A model generated the notes under the pieces. It worked only from the letters and a program-made list of their open reading frames with translations, did not search any database and was not told the origin of the DNA. Below are positions 22,711 through 31,012 of a DNA stretch of 40,262 bases, piece by piece. Position 1 is the stretch's first letter. Each line of letters starts with the position of its first letter. Origin of the DNA: Cellulomonas fimi (lineage in GTDB: Bacteria > Actinomycetota > Actinomycetes > Actinomycetales > Cellulomonadaceae); NCBI RefSeq assembly GCF_028527925.1, contig NZ_JAPESW010000033.1, positions 1-40,262 of the forward strand. The letters are read 5' to 3'. The position numbers and the translations under genes are program-made.

Positions 22711-24543
22711 TCAGTCGGAGCCCAGCATCATCACGAGGATCGCGCCGCTCACCCCGGCCCCGCTGCGGCGCAGCGCCGTGATCGTCACGTCCACCTCGAC
22801 GGTGCGCCCGCGACGGTTCACCGCCGACACCCGCACGGTCGAGTCGGCGGCGTCCCCGACGAGCTGCTGGCGCACGAGCGGGAGGAGTGGTTCGAGCGGC
22901 ATGCCGATGTCGAGGTCGGCGAGGCTGTGGCCGACCGCCTCGTCCTCGCGCAGGCCCCACAGGTCGATCGCGCCCGCGTTCCACGCGAGCACCTTCATGC
23001 CGACGTCGACCACGGCGACGCCCGCCCGCAGGCTCGACAGCACGGACTCCATGAGGTCGTTGAGCTCGCTCACCTGGACGGTGCGCAGCCGCAGCTCCTC
23101 GTTGCTGGCGTTGAGCTCGTCGTTCATCGACTGGAGCTCCTCGTTCATGGTCTCGAGCTCCTCGTTCGTGGACTGGAGCTCCTCGTTCGTCGTCTCCAGC
23201 TCCTCGACCGTGGACTGGAGCTCCTCGTTGGTGGTCTCGAGCTCCTCGTTCGTCGACTGGAGCTCCTCGAACGCCGCCTCGAGCTGACGGTTCGCGAACT
23301 GCAGCTCCTGCTGCAGGTGCCGGTAGCGCGTCACGTCGTTGAAGATCACGGTCGCGCCGAGCGGCTCGGAGTCCGGCCCGACGAGCGGCACGACCTGCAC
23401 GTCAAGGGACACGCCCTCGTGGCCGGGCCGCTGCCACTCGACGTCGTGCTCCCACACCGACCGGCGCTCCGCCATCGCGGTCTGGATGGCCGAGCGCAGC
23501 TCGAGCGGCTTGTACGACACCTCGAGGTCCTGGAACGGGCGGCCCACGTCGCGCGCGGAGATCCCGAACAGCGCCTCCGCCCGGCGGTTGCTCGCGACGA
23601 GCTCCCCGGACGCCGCCACGACGACCTGCGCCGCGGGCGCCGACAGCAGCGCCTCGTCGCGCAGGCGCGCCATGTCACTGCCCCCGGGGGTCGGCGCACT
23701 CGGCTCGATGGCGGCCCGCCGCTCGGGCACGCCGGCGCCGGCCTTGCGGAAGAAGCGTCGCTTGAGGTCCTGAGGCGTGAACAGGTCGACGTGCGAGAGC
23801 AGCATCTCCGCCTTGCCGAGGAACAGCGTGCCGCTCGGCCGCAGCGCGAAGTGCAGCCGGCGGATGATGCGGCCCTGCGTCTCCGCGTTGAAGTACATGA
23901 GCGCGTTGCGGCAGATCAGCAGGTCGATGTGGGAGATCGGCGCGTCCTGGACGAGGTCGTTGCGGCCGAAGATCACCGCGCGGCGCAGGTCCTTGCGGAT
24001 CGCGTGCTGGCCGTCGGGCGTCTGCTCGAAGTAGCGGTCCACGTGCGCGTCGTCGAGTCCGCGCAGCTCGCGCGGCAGGTACGTCGCCGACCGCGCCTTC
24101 GCGAGCGCCTCCTCGTCGACGTCCGTCGCGTAGATCTTCACGCGGTCACGGAAGTCGTCAGGCCCGAGCGCGTCCGCGAGCACCATCGCGGCGCTGTACG
24201 CCTCCTCACCCGTCGAGCAGCCCGCGCTCCACACCCGGATCGGCCCGTGGCCGCGCGTCACCATCGGCGGCACGACCTCGCGGCGCAGGAAGTCCCACGA
24301 GTCGGCGTCCCTGAAGAAGCTCGTGACGTTGATGAGCACCGTGTTGAACAGCGCGGTGAACTCGTCGGGGTTGACCGCGAGGAAGTCCTGGTACTCGTCG
24401 AACCCGGCGACCTCGACCGAGGCCATCTGGCGCCGGACCCGACGCATCAGGCTCTGGCGCTTGTAGCCGCTGAAGTCGAACCCGCGCTCCTCCTTGAGGT
24501 AGTCGAGCAGCTGCTCGAACTGCGCGTCGGGCCGGTCGTCCAC
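22711..24543 (-). CDS. CheR-type methyltransferase with two PAS domains and a heptad coiled coil
   Basis: A 610-residue fusion. Residues 5-270 form a CheR methyltransferase: basic helix KRQSLMRRVRRQM, NVTSFFRD (72-79), SAM motif VWSAGCSTGEEAYSAA (104-119), YATDVDEEAL and DLLICRNALMYF. Residues 300-405 form a PAS domain ending FNDVTRYR. Residues 408-490 are a coiled coil of nine heptads, and 493-605 a second PAS domain. Such CheR-PAS proteins occur in CheB/CheR signalling units that modify non-chemotaxis targets. The GTG start (24543) sits behind GGAGGAACA, 34 bases after cheB. No methyl-accepting receptor or CheA is in the window, so the methylated target is unknown. Confidence 0.9.
   Translation of the reverse strand: MDDRPDAQFEQLLDYLKEERGFDFSGYKRQSLMRRVRRQMASVEVAGFDEYQDFLAVNPDEFTALFNTVLINVTSFFRDADSWDFLRREVVPPMVTRGHGPIRVWSAGCSTGEEAYSAAMVLADALGPDDFRDRVKIYATDVDEEALAKARSATYLPRELRGLDDAHVDRYFEQTPDGQHAIRKDLRRAVIFGRNDLVQDAPISHIDLLICRNALMYFNAETQGRIIRRLHFALRPSGTLFLGKAEMLLSHVDLFTPQDLKRRFFRKAGAGVPERRAAIEPSAPTPGGSDMARLRDEALLSAPAAQVVVAASGELVASNRRAEALFGISARDVGRPFQDLEVSYKPLELRSAIQTAMAERRSVWEHDVEWQRPGHEGVSLDVQVVPLVGPDSEPLGATVIFNDVTRYRHLQQELQFANRQLEAAFEELQSTNEELETTNEELQSTVEELETTNEELQSTNEELETMNEELQSMNDELNASNEELRLRTVQVSELNDLMESVLSSLRAGVAVVDVGMKVLAWNAGAIDLWGLREDEAVGHSLADLDIGMPLEPLLPLVRQQLVGDAADSTVRVSAVNRRGRTVEVDVTITALRRSGAGVSGAILVMMLGSD
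23083..23271 (-). repeat. Nine-unit 21-base repeat encoding NEELQST-type heptads
   Basis: The region encodes residues 425-487 of the CheR-PAS protein as nine consecutive heptads: FEELQST, NEELETT, NEELQST, VEELETT, NEELQST, NEELETM, NEELQSM, NDELNAS, NEELRLR. QST and ETT versions alternate, so the period may really be 42 bases. Leu recurs every seven residues, giving a coiled coil between the two PAS domains. The repeat could change copy number by slippage. Confidence 0.85.
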
Positions 24544-24577
24544 TGTTCCTCCGTCGCCCCGAGGGCTGGTGCGTCAC

Positions 24578-25675
24578 TCACGGTAGTGCCTGCGCGCTGT
24601 CGGCAGCGGGCGCCTCGGCTGCGCTCAGGCCGGGTTCGGGGACCAGCCCGGCGGTGCGTTCGACCAGGTCGCGCAGGGCGAGCGCGGACTCGCGCGCCTC
24701 CATCGCCTGTTCCGCGAACGTGCGGGCCGTCATCGCGTGGCCGCGCGACGTGGCGTTGCGGGCCATGCGGTCCGACAGCGCCGCCTTCTCCTCGAGCGCG
24801 CGCAGCGCCGTCCACAGCGCGCCCTCGACCGCGGCCGCCTGCTGCGCGGCGAGGCTGTGCGGGGACCACGCGTGCCCGACGCGGCAGCGGAACCGGCGCA
24901 TCGTGCCCTCGTCGATCTCGAACAGGACGCCGTGGCAGTCCGGGCACGCGAACCCGGACGGGACGCCGGGCCGGTCGGGTGCGCTCAGGGCGTCGTCCTC
25001 GGGGACGGCCATCGCGACCTCCATGTCCATCAGCGCCGACGCGTCGTCCGGCACCGTGGCCGGACGCGTGCCCGCGACCTCCCGCAGGAGCACCGCGATC
25101 TGGTCCACGGGCAGGACCGCGTCGGGCGAGTCGCCCTCCATCGCCGCCTGGGGCATGCCCGCGTAGGTCGCGTCGTCCGGGTCCTGCACGACGCACATCC
25201 CGCCGCGTGCCCGGATCGCGACGAGCCCGGCCGTCCCGTCGTCGAGCGTCCCCGACAGGACGACGCCCACGACGCGCGGTCCGGCGGCACGCGCGGCCGA
25301 GCGGAACAGGACGTCCACGGCCGGTCGGTGGCCGTTCTCGTGCGGGCCGCGCGACAGGGTGACCGTGCCGTCCGCGACGATCACGTGCCGGTCGGGCGGC
25401 GCGACGAGGATGTGCCCCGGCTCGAGGCGGTCGCCCTCGCGCGCCTGCCGCGCCGGCAGGGGCCCCGCACGCTCGAGGATCGACGCGAGCGCGCTGCGGC
25501 TCGACGCGGGGATGTGCAGCACCACCACGACGGCGGCCGCGAAGTCGTGCGGGAGGCCCGCGACGAGCTTGCGCAGCGCCTCGACGCCGCCCGCGGACGC
25601 CCCGACGACCACGAGGTCGCGCACCGGGTGCGCGTGCGAGCCGTTCGTCGGCACCGGCGTGGCGTCGGTCGTCAC
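24578..25675 (-). CDS. CheB-type methylesterase without receiver domain
   Basis: A 365-residue protein whose residues 20-200 are a CheB catalytic domain: VVGASAGGVEAL (Ser27), VVLHIPASSRS (His54) and VVLSGTLDDGTAG (Asp145 or Asp146), giving the full Ser-His-Asp triad. The usual N-terminal receiver domain is missing, so activity is not controlled by CheA phosphorylation. The C-terminal part has a probable zinc ribbon (CPDCHGVLFEI...RFRCRVGHAW) and a helical bundle. GTG 25675 overlaps the stop of the preceding gene (GTGA). It pairs with the CheR-PAS gene downstream, and the two would set a reversible glutamate methylation cycle on an unknown target. Confidence 0.88.
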   Translation of the reverse strand: MTTDATPVPTNGSHAHPVRDLVVVGASAGGVEALRKLVAGLPHDFAAAVVVVLHIPASSRSALASILERAGPLPARQAREGDRLEPGHILVAPPDRHVIVADGTVTLSRGPHENGHRPAVDVLFRSAARAAGPRVVGVVLSGTLDDGTAGLVAIRARGGMCVVQDPDDATYAGMPQAAMEGDSPDAVLPVDQIAVLLREVAGTRPATVPDDASALMDMEVAMAVPEDDALSAPDRPGVPSGFACPDCHGVLFEIDEGTMRRFRCRVGHAWSPHSLAAQQAAAVEGALWTALRALEEKAALSDRMARNATSRGHAMTARTFAEQAMEARESALALRDLVERTAGLVPEPGLSAAEAPAADSAQALP

Positions 25676-26277
25676 TGCGTCGCCTGCTCCCGCGCCACGC
25701 CCGGCCGACGCTCGAGCACCTCACGGCTCCGACGCCAGTCCTCCTCCGCGGCCCTGCGGTGGTCCTGCGCGCGCTGCCGGTGGCGTCCCGGGTCCGAGCC
25801 GAGGCGCGCCAGCCGCTCGTGCACGTCGGCCGCGGCCTCGTGCGCGAGCGCGGCCCGCTCGAGCACCTCGCCGGACCGGGCGCGCGCGACCGCCGCCTCC
25901 CGCTGGGCGTCCCGTGCCGCAACCGCCGCGTCGTCGACGTGCTCGAGCGAGCTCGGCCGGCCCTCGCGCAGCTCGGCGAGACGCCGACGCGCCCGCTCCG
26001 CCCGCTCGCCGGCGCCGGGGGACCGCTCGGGCGCGACGGGATCCGTGAGCGACGCCGACCACGGTGCCTGCTGCGGCGCGTCCTCGAGCTCGCTCACGCG
26101 CTCGACGACCGTCTCGTCCGGGAGGTCGATGAGGTGCGGCCGCCCGAGCCGGCGCGCCGTGCGCCGACCGCGCGCGATCGCGTGCCACGCGTCGGACGTC
26201 GGCTCGCCCTCGACGCGACGTCCGACGAGCGTCACCCAGCCGCCGTCCCACCGGACGGTGCGCACCGCCTCGTCCAT
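25672..26277 (-). CDS. Hypothetical hydrophilic helical protein
   Basis: A 201-residue protein not recognised with confidence. The first 55 residues (MDEAVRTVRWDGGWVTLVGRR and WHAIARGRRTARRLGRPHLI) resemble the small DUF2188 fold, which is only a weak impression. The rest is highly charged and rich in Ala, Arg and Glu, probably long helices or a coiled coil. There is no signal peptide or membrane segment. ATG 26277 has a GGAGG site. The stop overlaps cheB by four bases (GTGA) and the PAS-ANTAR-STAS gene ends 41 bases upstream, so it belongs to the CheB/CheR operon and may be an adaptor or the modified target. Confidence 0.7.
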   Translation of the reverse strand: MDEAVRTVRWDGGWVTLVGRRVEGEPTSDAWHAIARGRRTARRLGRPHLIDLPDETVVERVSELEDAPQQAPWSASLTDPVAPERSPGAGERAERARRRLAELREGRPSSLEHVDDAAVAARDAQREAAVARARSGEVLERAALAHEAAADVHERLARLGSDPGRHRQRAQDHRRAAEEDWRRSREVLERRPGVAREQATQ

Positions 26278-26318
26278 CGTCCCCACCTCCGCCCCCGCGA
26301 GGTCCCGTCGTGCTCTGC

Positions 26319-27317
26319 TCACCGTGCGGTGGCGACACCGTGCCGGCGTCTCACCGCCTCCTCGTCGCTCCCGACCCGCACGACGCGTGCGGGCACCACC
26401 CCGACCAGCCGCGCCGGGTCGCCGACCGGGACGACGACCCGCACGCGGAGCCGGTCCGACTCGGCCCGCCGGACCGTGCCGGCGAGCAGGTGCCGAGCCG
26501 CCGCGCCGACCTCCGCGGTGCGCTCGAGGTCGACGACCAGACCGCCCTGGCCCCGCGCCTCCGACCACGTCGCGGTGATCGCCTCCGCGAGCTGTCGCGC
26601 CACGCGCAGGTCGACCCGGCCCGTGACCGTGACGACGGGGCCGTGCGGCCCGTACGGCGTCGTGGTCACCTCGCCACGGTCGACGCGTCGGCGGGGCTCG
26701 GCGGCCGGCTCGTGCAGCGCACGCTCGAGCGCGTCGCGCGCCGACGGTGCGAGCCCCTCGGCGTCCCGGACCACGGCGACGACCCGCTGGGCGAGCAGCG
26801 CGAGCTTCACGTTGAGCCGCATCGAGCTCCAGCGCAGCAGGTCGAACGCCTCCTGCTCCTCGATCCCGTAGACGAGCATGAGCGCGCCCTTGGCCTGGTC
26901 GATGAGCGCGTGCGACGCGAGCGCGGTGCCGAGCTGCAGCTGCGCGTCGCGCTTCGCGGCGGCGGCGACGGCCTCCTCGACGTCGAGCACGAACCCGCCG
27001 ACGCGGGGCCGCCCGTCGTCGGTGCGCTCACGGGATCCCGTGAGGGTGACGCGCCGCCGGCCGCCCTCGGGCCCGTGGACGCGGTGGGAGACCGCGAACG
27101 ACGTGCCGTCGCTCACGCACGCGGTGAACGCGTCGCGGACCCGGGCGTGGTCGTCCTCCGGGACGCGGTGGAGGAGCCGCTCCACCCCCGGGGTCTCGGG
27201 CCCGTCGACGGGTGACGCGTCCGGGCCGTACGTCGCGTGCATGGTCTCGGACCACCACCAGCCGCCGTCGGCGGCGTAGGTGTAGCGCCCGACTGCTTCG
27301 GCTGCGTGCACGGGCAT
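26319..27317 (-). CDS. PAS-ANTAR-STAS regulator
   Basis: A 332-residue three-part protein. Residues 10-113 form a PAS fold opening with YTYAADGGWWWSETMHATYG. Residues 125-183 form an ANTAR domain (HALIDQAKGALMLVYGIEEQ, then AFDLLRWSS and NVKLALLAQRVV). Residues 225-320 form an STAS-like domain (VVTVTGRVDLRVARQLAEAI, GGLVVDLERTAEVGAAARHL). STAS domains are found in anti-sigma antagonists, so this protein could link partner switching to RNA antitermination. The ATG at 27317 has a GGAGG site; the longer upstream frame lacks one. It heads the operon with the hypothetical, CheB and CheR genes and resembles the PAS-ANTAR protein at the operon's far end. Confidence 0.82.
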   Translation of the reverse strand: MPVHAAEAVGRYTYAADGGWWWSETMHATYGPDASPVDGPETPGVERLLHRVPEDDHARVRDAFTACVSDGTSFAVSHRVHGPEGGRRRVTLTGSRERTDDGRPRVGGFVLDVEEAVAAAAKRDAQLQLGTALASHALIDQAKGALMLVYGIEEQEAFDLLRWSSMRLNVKLALLAQRVVAVVRDAEGLAPSARDALERALHEPAAEPRRRVDRGEVTTTPYGPHGPVVTVTGRVDLRVARQLAEAITATWSEARGQGGLVVDLERTAEVGAAARHLLAGTVRRAESDRLRVRVVVPVGDPARLVGVVPARVVRVGSDEEAVRRRHGVATAR

Positions 27318-27515
27318 GGGTCCTCCACGCGGCATCACCGCGACACAGGGAAGAGGCTGGGTCCGAACCCCCGAGGTCCGGCGGAGACGCCGATCCGTCG
27401 ACACTACCGTCGGCCCGCTCGGGGCGCCTCTCGCGGGGACGGACCGGCGGCAGCGGTCCGGCGCGGCGTGGGACGGGCTCTACGCCGTCCCGGTCACCTC
27501 CCGGAGACGCGCGTC

Positions 27516-27580
27516 GTGGACACGTTTCACCTGACTCTTACTAACAGGTCGGTAAGTGTGGTTTCCTCCCGTGTGTCCAC
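27516..27580. promoter_or_regulatory. Nested inverted repeats upstream of the secreted protein
   Basis: An outer pair GTGGACAC (27516-27523) and GTGTCCAC (27573-27580) surrounds an inner pair CTTAC (27537-27541) and GTAAG (27552-27556). Their centres differ by only 1.5 bases. This AT-rich pocket in GC-rich DNA, 23 bases before the ATG at 27603, probably contains the promoter. The inner ACTAACAGGTCGGTAAGT element has the look of a TetR-type site. Binder unknown. Confidence 0.45.
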
Positions 27581-27602
27581 CCTCGACGGAGAGGAACCCC
27601 GC

Positions 27603-29510
27603 ATGGACCCGCACGTCCCTGCGAGCAGCCGGTCACGACGACGTCGTCGCGCCCCGCTGATCGCGACCCTCGCCCTCGCGCTCGCCGCGACGGCCGCCGC
27701 ACCCGCCACCGCCCACGGCGGCAGCGCGCCCTCCACCCCGGACCTCGGCCCGAACGTCGTCGTCTTCGACCCGAGCATGCCCGTCGCCGACATCCAGGCG
27801 AAGGTCGACCAGATCCACGCCCAGCAGGTCGACGCCGAGATGGGCACCGACCGCTGGTCGCTGCTGTTCAAGCCCGGCGAGTACGGCACCGCCACGCAGC
27901 CGCTGCAGATGAAGGTCGGCTACTACACCGAGGTCGCCGGTCTCGGGGCGTCGCCGACGGACGTCGTCGTGCACGGCAAGATCGAGACGTACAACCGCTG
28001 CCTGTCCGACGACCCCGCGAACCCCAACTGCATCGCGCTGGTCAACTTCTGGCGCACGCTGTCCAACCTCACGCTCGACATCGACGGCGCCGGCCAGGAC
28101 GGCTGCCGCGCGTCGGCGAACTTCTGGGCCGTGTCCCAGGCCGTCTCGGTGCGTCGGCTCAACGTCCTCGCGAACGAGGGCGACCCGGGCTTCTCGCTCA
28201 TGGACTACTGCACCGCCGGCCCGCAGTACGCGAGCGGCGGGTTCATCGCCGACTCGAGGTTCGGCGACGTCGTCAACGGGTCGCAGCAGCAGTGGCTCAC
28301 CCGCAACAGCTCCGTGCGGAGCTGGTCCAACGCCGTCTGGAACCAGGTGTTCTCCGGCGTCGAGGGTGCCCCCGCCGACGCGACGTTCCCCGACCCGCCG
28401 TACACGACGCTCGACACCACGCCCGTCAGCCGGGAGAAGCCGTACCTCTACGTCGACGCGCGCGGCACGTGGCAGGTCCGCGTCCCGTCGGCCGCCGAGG
28501 GCACGCGCGGCATCACCTGGGCGAACGGCACGACGCCCGGCCGCTCCATCCCGCTGCGCGACTTCTACGTCGCCAAGCCCGGCGACTCGGTGCTCAAGAT
28601 CAACGCGCAGCTCGCGCGCGGCAAGCACCTGCTGCTCACGCCCGGCGTCTACGACGTCGCGTCGACGATCGCCGTCTGGCGGCCCGGCACGGTCGTGCTC
28701 GGCACCGGCCACGCGACGCTCACCTCCGCCCGTGGGGCGATCCCGCTGTTCGTCGCCGACGTGCCCGGCATCGTCGTCGCCGGCGTCACCATCGACGCGG
28801 GCCCGACGAAGTCGCCCGTGCTGCTCAAGGTCGGCCTCGACCACCGGCACGCGCCCGACTGGGGCACCAAGAGCCGCCGCGACCCGATCACGCTCAGCGA
28901 CGTCTACTTCCGCGTCGGCGGCCCGCACAAGGGCAGCACTGACGTCGCGCTCGAGATCAACGCCGACGACGTCCTCGTCGACCACACCTGGGTGTGGCGC
29001 GCCGACCACGGCGTCGAGGGCTTCACCGAGGGCGTGAACGGCGACACCCAGCGGTGGCGCACCAACATCGGCCGCAACGGCGTCGTCGTGAACGGCGACG
29101 ACGTCACCGCGACCGGCCTGTTCGTCGAGCACTTCCAGCAGCACAACACGATCTGGAACGGCGAGCGCGGACGCGTCGTGCTGTACCAGAACGAGCTGCC
29201 GTACGACCCGCCGACGCAGGCCGACTGGACCGAGCCCGACGGCACCCTCGGGTGGGCCGGGTACAAGGTGGGCGACAAGGTGAAGACGCACCAGCTCTGG
29301 GGCGCGGGCGTCTACGTGTTCAACCAGAACAACCCGTCGATCGTCACCGAGAACGGGTTCGAGGTGCCGCAGCGTCCGGGCGTGACGCTCGAGCACGTCA
29401 TGACCGTGAACCTCAGCGCGGGCACCATCCGCCACGTGGTGAACGGCGTGGGCGGTCAGGTGGACAACACGAACACGGGGACCCCGTCGTTCGTCACGTC
29501 CTACCCGTGA
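27603..29510 (+). CDS. Secreted protein, probable right-handed parallel beta-helix
   Basis: A 635-residue exported protein. The signal peptide has a long basic region (SRSRRRRRAP), a hydrophobic core (LIATLALALAATAAA) and a likely cleavage site near ATAHG. The mature part is rich in Asn, Val and Gly. It contains repeated strand-turn units such as TLSNLTLDIDG, VSVRRLNVLAN, VDHTWVWRADHG and GVVVNGDDVTATGLFVEH, typical of a parallel beta-helix. The opening NVVVFDPSMPVADIQAKVD and FKPGEYG resemble the pectin-lyase-like start of GH55-type glucanases, so a polysaccharide hydrolase or lyase is likely. No catalytic residues were identified. It has a GGAGAGG site, an AT-rich promoter region and a strong terminator after the stop. 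It appears monocistronic. Confidence 0.8.
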   Translation: MDPHVPASSRSRRRRRAPLIATLALALAATAAAPATAHGGSAPSTPDLGPNVVVFDPSMPVADIQAKVDQIHAQQVDAEMGTDRWSLLFKPGEYGTATQPLQMKVGYYTEVAGLGASPTDVVVHGKIETYNRCLSDDPANPNCIALVNFWRTLSNLTLDIDGAGQDGCRASANFWAVSQAVSVRRLNVLANEGDPGFSLMDYCTAGPQYASGGFIADSRFGDVVNGSQQQWLTRNSSVRSWSNAVWNQVFSGVEGAPADATFPDPPYTTLDTTPVSREKPYLYVDARGTWQVRVPSAAEGTRGITWANGTTPGRSIPLRDFYVAKPGDSVLKINAQLARGKHLLLTPGVYDVASTIAVWRPGTVVLGTGHATLTSARGAIPLFVADVPGIVVAGVTIDAGPTKSPVLLKVGLDHRHAPDWGTKSRRDPITLSDVYFRVGGPHKGSTDVALEINADDVLVDHTWVWRADHGVEGFTEGVNGDTQRWRTNIGRNGVVVNGDDVTATGLFVEHFQQHNTIWNGERGRVVLYQNELPYDPPTQADWTEPDGTLGWAGYKVGDKVKTHQLWGAGVYVFNQNNPSIVTENGFEVPQRPGVTLEHVMTVNLSAGTIRHVVNGVGGQVDNTNTGTPSFVTSYP

Positions 29511-29515
29511 CAGGT

Positions 29516-29554
29516 CCGGTGGGTCGCGGGCCGTGGCTGCCTGCGACCCACCGG
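29516..29554. terminator. Bidirectional hairpin terminator
   Basis: CCGGTGGGTCGC (29516-29527) pairs perfectly with GCGACCCACCGG (29543-29554) around a 15-base loop. It sits five bases after the stop of the secreted-protein gene and 38 bases past the end of the opposing small gene, so it can serve both. There is no U-tract, which is usual in high-GC actinobacteria. Confidence 0.75.
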
Positions 29555-29592
29555 GTCCTCGCGCCGTCGGAGCGGCGCGCCCTCGGCGGGCG

Positions 29593-29769
29593 TCAGCTCG
29601 CGCGCTTCGCGCGGAAGTCGTCCGCCATCTGCTGCGCCTGCGCGTTGATGACCCGGCGCAGGCTGTCGTACAGCAGGCGCGTGCGGACCTCGCTCTCACC
29701 GTTGTCGACGGCGCGCTGCCAGGCGCGCTTGGCCGCGGCGACGTCCGCGTTCGTGACCTCGACCCGCAT
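29593..29769 (-). CDS. Small conserved-looking helical protein, unknown
   Basis: A 58-residue protein starting MRVEVTNADVAAAKRAWQRA, predicted wholly helical and charged, with no membrane segment. The start 29769 is chosen because GGAGG stands seven bases upstream; the ATG two codons earlier touches that GGAGG directly, and the longer upstream frame has no site. The composition (a helix of Ala/Arg/Glu, then LLYDSLRRVINAQAQQMADDF) is that of a real folded peptide. Function unknown. An inverted repeat CATCCC/GGGATG (29784-29805) lies just upstream and may be its operator. Confidence 0.6.
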   Translation of the reverse strand: MRVEVTNADVAAAKRAWQRAVDNGESEVRTRLLYDSLRRVINAQAQQMADDFRAKRAS

Positions 29770-30032
29770 GTCCATCCTCCGAGCATCCCGAGAAGTCCTG
29801 GGATGACTCACCTCGAATCGGCCCAGGTCACTCGATCGTGTGCCGACGCCGTGCGCCGTCCGGGTGTGCCCGTCGCCGCCTCGGCGCAACGGCGCCTCGA
29901 CGACCGCTGCTGGACTGAGACCCACGGTGCGGCGGCCCTGTCGCGCACGCAACCGCAGGGGGACGGCGAACGCGCCGCGACACCGGGCGGGCGTCGCGGC
30001 GACGATGTCCCCGTCGGGCAGGAGGAGGCGCC

Positions 30033-30938
30033 ATGGGTCACGACGTCGTGGTTGTCGGGTCGGTCAACGCCGACCTCGTGCTGCAGGTCGACCGGCGCCC
30101 GCTCCCCGGGGAGACGGTGCTGGGCCAGGACGCGGTGACGCTGCCCGGCGGCAAGGGCGCGAACCAGGCGGTCGCCGCCGCCCGGCTCGGGGCGTCCGTC
30201 GCGATGGTCGGAGCCGTCGGCACCGACGCGCACGCCGCCGTCGCGCTCGACCTGCTGACGTCCGCCGGCGTCGATCTCACGCACGTGCGGACCGTCGACG
30301 GCCCCACCGGCCTGGCCGTCGTGACGCTCGCGGGCGACGGCGAGAACTCGATCGTCGTGGTGCCCGGCGCCAACGCCGCGGTGACCCCGGCGTCCGTCGA
30401 CGCGGCGGACGCGGTGCTGACCGGTGCGCGCGTGTGCGTGCTGCAGGCGGAGATCCCGCTCGGGACGGTCGCGCACGCCGCCCGCCTCGCCCACGACGCC
30501 GGGGTGCGGGTGCTGCTCAACGTCGCCCCCGCGACCGCGCTGCGCGACGACGTCGTGCGGCTCGCCGACCCGCTCGTCGTCAACGAGCACGAGGCCGCCC
30601 TCCTGCTCGGCCACCCGCTCGACGCCGGGGTCGAGGCTGCGCAGGGCGCCGCCGCCGAGCTCGCCGGGAGGGGCGCGGCGTCGGTCGTCGTGACGCTCGG
30701 CGCGTCGGGCGTGGTCGGCCATGAGCACGGTGCCGCGTGGTCGTGGCCCGCCGTGCCCGTCGAGGTCCGCGACACCACCGGTGCGGGCGACGCGTTCGTC
30801 GGGGCCCTCGCCGCCGCGCTCGCCGCGGGCGACCCGCTGCGCGACGCCGCACGGTTCGCGACGCGCGTCGCGGCCGCCTCCGTCACGCGCCTCGGCGCCC
30901 AGCCGTCCTACCCCTGGGCGACGGACCCGCTGCCATGA
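30033..30938 (+). CDS. rbsK: Ribokinase (PfkB family)
   Basis: A 301-residue PfkB sugar kinase with ribokinase features: VVVGSVNADLVLQVDR at the start, LPGGKGANQAVAAARLG near residues 44-60, and the C-terminal ATP/anion-hole motif DTTGAGDAFVGALAAAL. Ribokinase phosphorylates D-ribose at C5 for the pentose phosphate pathway; sedoheptulose 7-phosphate, the GmhA substrate, comes from the same pathway. The ATG has an AGGAGG site. No ribose transporter or LacI regulator is adjacent, so it acts as a stand-alone gene, and another pentose or a nucleoside as substrate is possible. Confidence 0.88.
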   Translation: MGHDVVVVGSVNADLVLQVDRRPLPGETVLGQDAVTLPGGKGANQAVAAARLGASVAMVGAVGTDAHAAVALDLLTSAGVDLTHVRTVDGPTGLAVVTLAGDGENSIVVVPGANAAVTPASVDAADAVLTGARVCVLQAEIPLGTVAHAARLAHDAGVRVLLNVAPATALRDDVVRLADPLVVNEHEAALLLGHPLDAGVEAAQGAAAELAGRGAASVVVTLGASGVVGHEHGAAWSWPAVPVEVRDTTGAGDAFVGALAAALAAGDPLRDAARFATRVAAASVTRLGAQPSYPWATDPLP

Positions 30939-30943
30939 GACCG

Positions 30944-30965
30944 GTCCGGCCCCGGCCGGCCGGAC
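30944..30965. terminator. Hairpin terminator after the ribokinase gene
   Basis: GTCCGGCC (30944-30951) pairs with GGCCGGAC (30958-30965) around a six-base loop, and the stem can extend with one bulge. It lies six bases after the ribokinase stop, between it and the converging gene that ends at 31013. Confidence 0.55.
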
Positions 30966-31012
30966 GGTCGCAGCGCCGTCGGCTACCGAGCGCCTCCCGC
31001 GGACCGCGTGCG

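Noticed and set aside
23083..23271. Direct repeats considered as a CRISPR-like array
   Set aside because: The units are contiguous, have no spacers and encode regular heptads in frame inside the CheR-PAS protein.
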